Shown one piece after another: positions 58,390 through 64,000 of a DNA stretch of 64,000 nt. The notes beneath the pieces were generated by a model. It ran no database searches, was not told where the DNA came from, and worked only from the letters and a program-made list of their open reading frames with translations. This DNA is from Streptomyces lavendofoliae (GTDB lineage Bacteria > Actinomycetota > Actinomycetes > Streptomycetales > Streptomycetaceae), in assembly GCF_014649735.1 (NCBI RefSeq), contig NZ_BMTP01000002.1, positions 303,697-367,696 on the forward strand, given 5' to 3'. Each line of letters begins with the position of its first letter. Positions within the stretch are counted from its first letter, which is position 1. The position numbers were made by a program, and so were the translations under genes.

Positions 58390-58677
58390 ATGTACCTCGT
58401 CCATCTCGTTGTCTCCCGTCCAGGAGATGCCCTCCTGCCTGCTGAGATCAAGCAGATGCTGGAGGCCACCGCACCGGACGTCCTTGAACACGTCAGCGTG
58501 CATCTCCGGTCACGACCTGATCCCGTGATCGGTCTCTTCCTCCGCGTCGCCTCGCTGAACGAGGCCGAATCGACCGCGGAGCAGATCTGGGTGCGCGCAG
58601 CCGCGGCATGTCCTCAGCTGGCTGAGTGGTGCCTAAGACGCGCTGAAGCGCCACTCATGCACTACGAGTTGGACTGA
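58390..58677 (+). CDS. Small conserved hypothetical protein
   Basis: 95 aa: MYLVHLVVSRPGDALLPAEIKQMLEATAP and a second half with LRVASLNEAESTAEQIWVRAAAACPQLAEW. Looks like an alpha/beta ferredoxin-like fold; no catalytic residues seen. It follows the TrmB/LuxR gene closely and may belong to the same unit. Confidence 0.7.
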   Translation: MYLVHLVVSRPGDALLPAEIKQMLEATAPDVLEHVSVHLRSRPDPVIGLFLRVASLNEAESTAEQIWVRAAAACPQLAEWCLRRAEAPLMHYELD

Positions 58678-59103
58678 GATCCCCTCCCCCTGCTCCGATC
58701 CGTATCAGGGTGTCCCTGCCGGCGAGCGGGATGACCACGCCGCCCCGCTCGATGAGCTTCTGCGGGGCGCAGGCGTGCCGTGCGGGCGCCGGGGCGCAAG
58801 GCCCTGTGCGCCGTGCCCCCGTGTCATTGCCCTCGACGGCCTTTGCCGGCATGCCCTCACAAACGCTCGGAGGGTGCCGCCGCGCCCGTCGGCCAACTGC
58901 GGGAAGCCGGCCTTTTCATATGTTTGATTCAGTGTGCACGGGGAATATCGCGACCGCCTTCAACCCATGGGGCGGATACCGAGTCCGACTGGGGGCCTGA
59001 ATAGGTCAGGACCGATTCAGTCCACCCCTAAGTTCTTCCTTAACCGCGCGACAGCTCGCAGAATCGTGATCGCTGGAGAACCAACCAGTGAGAGAGGCGA
59101 GCG
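58678..59103. other. Leader region of the amino-acyl-ACP operon
   Basis: Contains the inverted repeat CTGAAT-N12-ATTCAG (58997-59020), a plausible activator or repressor site, followed by an A/T-richer stretch suited to a promoter. No credible ORF before 59104. Confidence 0.45.
58997..59020. promoter_or_regulatory. Inverted repeat CTGAAT-N12-ATTCAG upstream of the operon
   Basis: Perfect 6-bp arms 84 bp before the first short ORF; candidate binding site for the TrmB/LuxR regulator (inference). Confidence 0.4.
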
Positions 59104-59190
59104 ATGAAAGAACGGACACCCACCCCAGGCAGCTCACTCGCGAACGAGCAGGCCGTAAGCCGCCGGCTCGACGACGGCGGATGGCAGTGA
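59104..59190 (+). CDS. Possible 28-aa leader ORF before the decarboxylase
   Basis: Reads MKERTPTPGSSLANEQAVSRRL plus a short tail ending WQ, after GAGAGAGG and 6-7 bp. Its stop is 4 bp before the decarboxylase ATG, which itself has no good SD, so it could serve for translational coupling. Whether the peptide is made is unknown. Confidence 0.35.
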   Translation: MKERTPTPGSSLANEQAVSRRLDDGGWQ

Positions 59191-59194
59191 TTGT

Positions 59195-60481
59195 ATGGCT
59201 ACCCCGAACGGCCACATCCAGGGCAATACGATGGCGGCACTCGCCGAGGAGTTCGGCACGCCGTTGTACGTCTACGACGCGGACATCCTGGAGGGCACGT
59301 ATCGCAAGCTGCGCGGCCTGCTCCCCGCCGGTGTCGATGTCTTCTACTCACTCAAGGCCAACCCGAACGTCAGTGTCTGCGCACTGCTGAACTCGTTCGG
59401 TGCCGGCGCCGAGGTTTCCTCCTATGCCGAACTGGTCACCGCCCTGCGAGCCGGGGTCGCGCCCCAGGACATCATCTTCCTCGGCCCCGGTAAGGACGAA
59501 CGAGAACTCACCGCGTGCATCGAAGCCGGAATCCACGCGGTTGTCTGCGAATCACTGGACGAACTCGACCTGCTGGACTCGCTGCTGACAAGCTCCGGCC
59601 GCAACGAGTTCCCGGTCCTTTTGCGAGTAAACCCCGCCTTCGGCAGCAAGGGGTCCGGGCTGGCCATGGGCGGCAAGCCCCGCCAGTTCGGCATCGACGA
59701 GGCCGAACTGCGTGACTCCAAGCACCGACTCGCAGCGCTGCGCCACATCCGGGTGAAGGGGGTGCACGTCTACATGGGGACACGGTTCCTGAACCACGAA
59801 GACGTCGTCCACAACACCCGGCAGATCCTCGCCACCGCGGAGGACCTGGCCGGACGGCTGGGCTTCCCCCTGGAGACCGTGGACTTCGGCGGGGGGCTCG
59901 GCGTCGCCTACTTCGAGAACGAGGAGGACCTGGACCTCGCCGCGCTGGGAACGGGACTGGTGGACGTGCTCTCCTCCTTCTCCGCACGCAACCCGCACTG
60001 CCGGATGATCATTGAGCTGGGCCGGTTCCTGACGGCCATGGCCGGCACGTATCTCATCCGTGCCCGCTATGTGAAGGACTCCATGGGCGAGAGCTTCGTG
60101 GTCGCCGATGGCGGCACCAACCACCACATGGCCGCCGTCGGTGTCGGGAGCTTCGTCAAGCGCAACTTCCCGATCCGCCACGTGGGGAACGGCGCCGCTG
60201 GAGCGCTGCGGCCCTACAGCGTGACCGGGCCGCTGTGCACGCCCAACGACGTCATCGCCAAGAAGGTACGGCTGCCGGAGGTACGGCCGGGGGATCTGCT
60301 GGCAGTGGAGCGGTCCGGGGCCTACGGTCCCACCGCCTCACCCGGTCTCTTCCTCAGTCACGGCTTCCCGGCCGAGGTGATGGTGCACGGCGGGCAAGCC
60401 CATCTGATCCGGGAACGCGACACCACGGAGGACCTGCTGTCCAAGCAGCACCTCGTCGACTTCCGCGCAGCGTCCGGATGA
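59195..60481 (+). CDS. Type III-fold PLP-dependent decarboxylase (BtrK/VinO-like)
   Basis: 428 aa, of the alanine-racemase-fold decarboxylase family (DAP/ornithine decarboxylases and relatives). PLP Lys54 in FYSLKANPN, glycine loop VDFGGGLGVAYF, IIELGRFLTAMAGTY and the catalytic Cys region VTGPLCTPNDVIAKK. Homologues act on free DAP/ornithine or, in butirosin (BtrK) and macrolactam (VinO/FlvO) pathways, on aminoacyl-ACP. The discrete ACP and ligase downstream favour the second (inference). Stop overlaps the next ATG. Confidence 0.88.
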   Translation: MATPNGHIQGNTMAALAEEFGTPLYVYDADILEGTYRKLRGLLPAGVDVFYSLKANPNVSVCALLNSFGAGAEVSSYAELVTALRAGVAPQDIIFLGPGKDERELTACIEAGIHAVVCESLDELDLLDSLLTSSGRNEFPVLLRVNPAFGSKGSGLAMGGKPRQFGIDEAELRDSKHRLAALRHIRVKGVHVYMGTRFLNHEDVVHNTRQILATAEDLAGRLGFPLETVDFGGGLGVAYFENEEDLDLAALGTGLVDVLSSFSARNPHCRMIIELGRFLTAMAGTYLIRARYVKDSMGESFVVADGGTNHHMAAVGVGSFVKRNFPIRHVGNGAAGALRPYSVTGPLCTPNDVIAKKVRLPEVRPGDLLAVERSGAYGPTASPGLFLSHGFPAEVMVHGGQAHLIRERDTTEDLLSKQHLVDFRAASG

Positions 60482-61410
60482 CCGCCCAGGCAGGCCTGGC
60501 CGCCCGGATCGGGGTGGATGTCCTCGACTGCTCGGAGCTCCGCCGCCTGGTCGAGCGACCCTGGTTCCTGCGCTTCAGCTTCGCCCCGGAGGAACTGGTC
60601 CATGCCGAGACCCTCGGCGGCCACCGGCGCCTGGAGTTCCTCGCGGGCCGCTTCGCCGCCAAGGAGGCCATTCTCAAGGTCTTGGGCAGGGGCTTCCTCC
60701 AAGGCGTGGCGCCCCGGGAGATATGCGTGGAGCACACACCGCATGGCGCCCCCGTCGTCCGCTTCCGCGGGAGAGCCGCCCGACTTGCCCCGCCCTCCGT
60801 CTCCGTGTCCATCACCCACAAACAGTCTGTCGTAGCCGCAGTCGCCATCGGCATCCCCGGCGCCGGCGGTGCGGCAGCCGAAGACGGAAGAACAGCATCC
60901 ACAGAACTGAAGGAGCCTGACGCCGTGTCGCCGCCCAGCATCAACACGACAGCCCCCGCCCAGCAGAGTGCCCGCGGTGCACAGACCCCGGAGACCACGG
61001 CCTTCCTCCGCGTACGAGTCGGCCAGGAGGAAGCCCACTACGGGGGTGACCTGGTGGACGGCGCCCGCATCCTGCGACTGTTCGGCGATCTGGTCACCGA
61101 GATCACCATCCGCACGGACGGCGACGAGGGGCTGCTGGCCCAGTACAGCGACGTCCGCTTCGCCGCGCCGGTGAAGCCGGGCGACTACATCGAGGCACGC
61201 GGGCGACTGGTACGGCAGACCAGGCTGCGCCGGGTGGTCGAACTCGAGGCGCACAAGGTCCTCAGCGCCCGCCCGGGGACGGGAGAGAGCGCCGCCGCGG
61301 TACTCGAATCCCCCCAGCTCGTCTGCTCCGCCACCGCCACCACCGTCGTCCCCTACCGCAGGACGGACACGGCGACCGCCGCCCTCAACCCCGTCACCGA
61401 GGAGACCTGA
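60478..61410 (+). CDS. AcpS-type phosphopantetheinyl transferase fused to 3-aminobutyryl-CoA ammonia-lyase-like hotdog domain
   Basis: 310 aa. Residues 1-130 match holo-ACP synthase: RIGVDVLDCSELRRL (Mg2+ Asp), FLAGRFAAKEAILKVLGRG and SVSITHKQSVVAAVAI. A Pro/Ala/Thr linker follows, and residues about 170-310 match Kal of lysine fermenters: GQEEAHYGGDLVDGARILRLFGDLVTEITIRTDGDEGLLAQYSDVRFAAPVKPGDYIEA. The PPTase would load the ACP; the lyase half adds or removes ammonia at a beta-position. An internal SD (AAGGAG 60910-60915) and GTG 60925 could yield the lyase alone. Overlaps the next ATG by one base. Confidence 0.87.
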   Translation: MTAQAGLAARIGVDVLDCSELRRLVERPWFLRFSFAPEELVHAETLGGHRRLEFLAGRFAAKEAILKVLGRGFLQGVAPREICVEHTPHGAPVVRFRGRAARLAPPSVSVSITHKQSVVAAVAIGIPGAGGAAAEDGRTASTELKEPDAVSPPSINTTAPAQQSARGAQTPETTAFLRVRVGQEEAHYGGDLVDGARILRLFGDLVTEITIRTDGDEGLLAQYSDVRFAAPVKPGDYIEARGRLVRQTRLRRVVELEAHKVLSARPGTGESAAAVLESPQLVCSATATTVVPYRRTDTATAALNPVTEET

Positions 61411-62960
61411 TGGCCCGCACAGCGCAGCTGTTGCACGAACTGCTGGAGGCGGCCGCTGACCGCAGCCCTCGGTCCGCGGCACTGAGTTCACAGAGCCGCA
61501 GCCTGACCTACGGAGAACTCGCCGCCGCCAGCACCAGGATGGCCGCTCTTCTGCAACGCGAAGGAGTGCGGCGCGGTGACCGGGTCGTCGTCACCGCAGC
61601 CGACGGGATCGGCGTGGCCGTGCTGCTCTATGCGGCCTCACGCCTGGGCGCCGTCTTCAGCGTGCTGCACGAACAGGTGCGCGGCGGGCCCCTGGAACAT
61701 GTGCTGCGGGACTGCGAACCCAGGCTGCTGGTCTCCGACGATCCCGACGCGGGACGGACCGCCGCCGAGCACGATGTACGGTTCGTCCGGCTCGAGGAGC
61801 TTGTCCGGAGCGCGCTCGACGCGGGCACCGACGTGTCGCTCACCCCCAGCGGCCGAAGCGCCCTGGCCGTGGACCCGGTCAGCCTGATCTACACCTCGGG
61901 CACCACCTCGCTGCCCAAGGCCGTGGTCAGCACCCACCAGCAGGTGCTCTTCGCCGTCTCCGCGATCCAGGAGTGCCTGCGCTATCGCAGCGACGACGTC
62001 GTGTACTGCCCGCTGCCGCTCTCCTTCGACTATGGCCTCTACCAGGTCTACCTCGCGGCACTGAGCGGCGCCCGGCTGCACCTGGGCACGGTCGCCGAGG
62101 TCGGTCCCCCGCTGCTGCGCAGCCTGGAGGAAGCCGGGGCGACCGTGCTGCCCGCCGTGCCCTCCATCGCCGATCGGCTCGCCTGGCTGCTACGCCGCAG
62201 CAGCGGAGGACCGAGCCGGCTGCGGCTGCTGACCAACACCGGAGCGGCCCTGTCCGAAGCCACCATGTCCGCGCTGCGCGCCGCACTGCCCCAGCTGAGG
62301 ATCCAGGTCATGTACGGCCTCACGGAGTGCAAGCGCACGGCGATCATGCCGCCGGACGGAGACCTCGACCATCCGGGATCCTGCGGACTGCCGCTGCCGG
62401 GCACCGAGGTCTTCGTCATCGACGACGACGGGAACCGGCTGCCTCCCGGACAGATCGGCCAGTTCGTGGTGCGCGGACCGAACGTCATGGCGGGCTACTG
62501 GAAGCGCCCCGAGCTGACCGCCGAGCGTTTCCCCCGTGCGGAGGGGCTCTTCCCCGAGCTGCGCACCGGCGACTACGGCTGGCTGGACGAGGAGGGCTAC
62601 CTCTACTTCTCCGGCCGCCGGGACGACCTCTACAAGGAGCGGGGATTCCGTCTCAGCGCCACCGAGGTGGAAGCCGCCGCGACCCGTGTCGACGGGGTGA
62701 CCTCGGCCGCCGTACTGCCGCCCGAGGGCAAGCGGGGAGCGCTCCTCGCGGTGGTCGCCGACATCACGGCGGACGAGGTGCGCGAGCGCATGCGCGACCA
62801 CATCGAGCCCTTCAAGATCCCACGGCGCTGCGTGCGCCTCGACGCCCTGCCCACCAACGGCAACGGCAAGGTCGACCGCAAGAAGCTCGCCGCTCTGATC
62901 GAAGGGACCCCGGCCACCCCGGTCACCGCCGAGGCTCCGCGGGCCGGCCTCGCCCACTGA
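61410..62960 (+). CDS. AMP-dependent (amino)acyl ligase of the ACP pathway
   Basis: 516 aa, ANL superfamily: IYTSGTTSLPKAVVSTHQ (P-loop, Ser in place of the usual Gly), VMYGLTECKRTA, YLYFSGRRDDLYKERGFRLSATEVEAA and the catalytic Lys in NGNGKVDRKKL. Position directly before the ACP gene suggests it adenylates an acid and passes it to the ACP rather than CoA (inference, as in BtrJ/VinN-type enzymes). Starts one base into the preceding stop codon. Confidence 0.88.
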   Translation: MARTAQLLHELLEAAADRSPRSAALSSQSRSLTYGELAAASTRMAALLQREGVRRGDRVVVTAADGIGVAVLLYAASRLGAVFSVLHEQVRGGPLEHVLRDCEPRLLVSDDPDAGRTAAEHDVRFVRLEELVRSALDAGTDVSLTPSGRSALAVDPVSLIYTSGTTSLPKAVVSTHQQVLFAVSAIQECLRYRSDDVVYCPLPLSFDYGLYQVYLAALSGARLHLGTVAEVGPPLLRSLEEAGATVLPAVPSIADRLAWLLRRSSGGPSRLRLLTNTGAALSEATMSALRAALPQLRIQVMYGLTECKRTAIMPPDGDLDHPGSCGLPLPGTEVFVIDDDGNRLPPGQIGQFVVRGPNVMAGYWKRPELTAERFPRAEGLFPELRTGDYGWLDEEGYLYFSGRRDDLYKERGFRLSATEVEAAATRVDGVTSAAVLPPEGKRGALLAVVADITADEVRERMRDHIEPFKIPRRCVRLDALPTNGNGKVDRKKLAALIEGTPATPVTAEAPRAGLAH

Positions 62961-63012
62961 TCCTCTTCCCGCCCGACCGCGGCAACTCCACCCTCCACCA
63001 AAGGACATGACC

Positions 63013-63276
63013 ATGGATCGCCAGAACGTTGTCACCGCCCTCGAGAACGCCCTCACCGACGTCCTCGAGCGCCCCGTCACCGGCCTCACCGGCGACGTGA
63101 AGCTCTTCGACGACCTGCACCTCGACTCGACCACCATGCTCGAGATGCTGATGGCCCTGGAGGACTCCATAGGCCTGGTCGTCGACCCGGAGGACCTGGA
63201 CGCGGACGACTTCGTCTCGGTGGACACCTTCACCGACTTCGTCCTCCGCACGCAGCTCGAGCAGGTCTCGGCATGA
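63013..63276 (+). CDS. Discrete acyl carrier protein
   Basis: 87 aa. Ser39 in [17 protein letters not shown] carries the phosphopantetheine arm; acidic helices 2 and 3 are typical. AAGGA at 63001-63005 is 7 bp before ATG 63013, preferred over ATG 63007. Stop overlaps the transaminase ATG (ATGA). Confidence 0.92.
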   Translation: MDRQNVVTALENALTDVLERPVTGLTGDVKLFDDLHLDSTTMLEMLMALEDSIGLVVDPEDLDADDFVSVDTFTDFVLRTQLEQVSA

Positions 63277-64000
63277 CGCTCATCCAGCCCGACCTGAGCG
63301 TCTTCACGACCCTGGAGTCGGAGGTGCGCAGCTACTGCCGCAGCTGGCCCACCGTGTTCGACCGGGCGCAGGGCAGCCGGCTGTACGACGAGGACGGACA
63401 CGAGTACCTGGACTTCTTCGCCGGCGCCGGGTCCCTCAACTACGGGCACAACAACCCGGTGTTGAAGCGCGCCCTGCTCGACTATCTGGAGCGCGACGGC
63501 GTCACCCAGGGCCTGGACATGTCGACCACGGCCAAGCGCGCGTTCCTCGAGTACTTCCAGAACATGATCCTGCGCCCGCGGGACCTGCCCTACAAGGTCA
63601 TGTTCCCGGGGCCGACCGGGACCAACGCCGTCGAAGCCGCCCTCAAGCTGGCCCGCAAGGTCAAGGGGCGCGAGACGGTCGTCTCCTTCACCAACGCCTT
63701 CCACGGCATGTCGCTGGGTTCCCTTGCGGTGACCGGCAACGCCTTCAAGCGGGCCGGAGCCGGCGTACCGCTCGTGCACACCACTCCCATGCCCTTCGAC
63801 CACTACATGGGCGGGAAGGTGCCCGACTTCCTGTGGTTCGAGCAGTTGCTCCGGGACCACGGGTCGGGGCTGGACAAGCCGGCCGCGGTGATCGTGGAGA
63901 CGATCCAGGGCGAGGGTGGCATCAACGTGGCTCGTCCGCAGTGGCTGCGTGGCCTCGCCCGGCTCTGCCAGCAGCACGACATGCTGCTGATCGTCGACGA
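63273..64000 (+). CDS. EctB-like L-2,4-diaminobutyrate transaminase, N-terminal 242 codons (cut by window end)
   Basis: Class III PLP aminotransferase. The N-terminus [81 protein letters not shown] and [15 protein letters not shown] closely match EctB. In ectoine synthesis this enzyme makes L-2,4-diaminobutyrate from aspartate semialdehyde and glutamate. The PLP-binding Lys lies beyond the edge. No ectA or ectC is visible, so here it probably feeds the ACP pathway. Confidence 0.9.
   Translation, partial: MTLIQPDLSVFTTLESEVRSYCRSWPTVFDRAQGSRLYDEDGHEYLDFFAGAGSLNYGHNNPVLKRALLDYLERDGVTQGLDMSTTAKRAFLEYFQNMILRPRDLPYKVMFPGPTGTNAVEAALKLARKVKGRETVVSFTNAFHGMSLGSLAVTGNAFKRAGAGVPLVHTTPMPFDHYMGGKVPDFLWFEQLLRDHGSGLDKPAAVIVETIQGEGGINVARPQWLRGLARLCQQHDMLLIVD

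Noticed and set aside
63273..64000. Ectoine biosynthesis cluster
   Set aside because: Only the EctB-like transaminase is visible; ectA should precede ectB but an ACP gene does, so a different pathway is more likely, pending sequence beyond the edge.

Overview
The window is high-GC actinobacterial chromosome, almost certainly Streptomyces. Codon third positions are strongly G/C, start codons are often GTG, typical Streptomyces families are present (ECF SigE-like sigma factor, PknB-type kinase, CGNR-domain regulators, NarL/LuxR regulators), and the order of the purine and ureide genes resembles the S. coelicolor SCO6201-SCO6248 region as I remember it.

Positions 1-31 kb hold a purine/ureide-to-central-metabolism catabolic locus. 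It contains allantoinase (allB, cut by the left edge), its divergent IclR-type regulator (allR), malate synthase (aceB), two NCS2 purine permeases around an 8-oxoguanine/guanine deaminase-like amidohydrolase, the uricase operon (uraD-pucM-uricase), a coupled pair of small genes including an HTH regulator, hydroxypyruvate isomerase (hyi), tartronate semialdehyde reductase (glxR), catalase (katA) and glyoxylate carboligase (gcl). Together they take purines to urate, allantoin and glyoxylate, then to glycerate or malate; catalase removes the H2O2 made by uricase. Four promoters (allB/allR, aceB, hyi, gcl) carry the same paired operator: two TTCC-N7-GGAA sites with centres exactly 21 bp apart, next to a -10-like hexamer. 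The uraD and katA promoters share a different, nearly identical 19-bp element that contains the -35 box. Unrelated genes are interspersed: an ABC transporter with a divergent two-component system, a cupin, a Ser/Thr kinase, a MocA-like nucleotidyltransferase, an Fn3 lipoprotein and a peptidoglycan-recognition protein.

Positions 31-38.6 kb are ordinary chromosome: two translationally coupled acyl-CoA ligases with a divergent GAF-LuxR regulator, a 375-bp CCGG-rich minisatellite, a winged-helix protein and CorA. Positions 38.6-54.4 kb look accessory and partly decayed: an MFS / FMN reductase / LLM monooxygenase set, an MBL hydrolase with a divergent CGNR regulator, a secreted pectate lyase, a secreted PET-hydrolase/cutinase-type polyesterase, remnants of UvrA, amine oxidase and a second MBL gene, a SigE-like sigma factor followed by a frameshifted partner, and an IS256-family element with a passenger ORF.

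Positions 54.9-64 kb hold a ferredoxin/reductase pair, a CGNR regulator with palindromic operator, a TrmB/LuxR-type regulator, and the start of a tightly coupled biosynthetic operon cut by the right edge. That operon encodes a type III PLP decarboxylase, an AcpS-type phosphopantetheinyl transferase fused to a 3-aminobutyryl-CoA ammonia-lyase-like hotdog domain, an AMP-dependent ligase, a discrete acyl carrier protein and an EctB-like diaminobutyrate transaminase. It looks like a pathway that builds and modifies an amino-acyl group on a carrier protein. It is the most promising candidate here for an undescribed system. Calls of identity are from motif reading and memory of families; no search was run.
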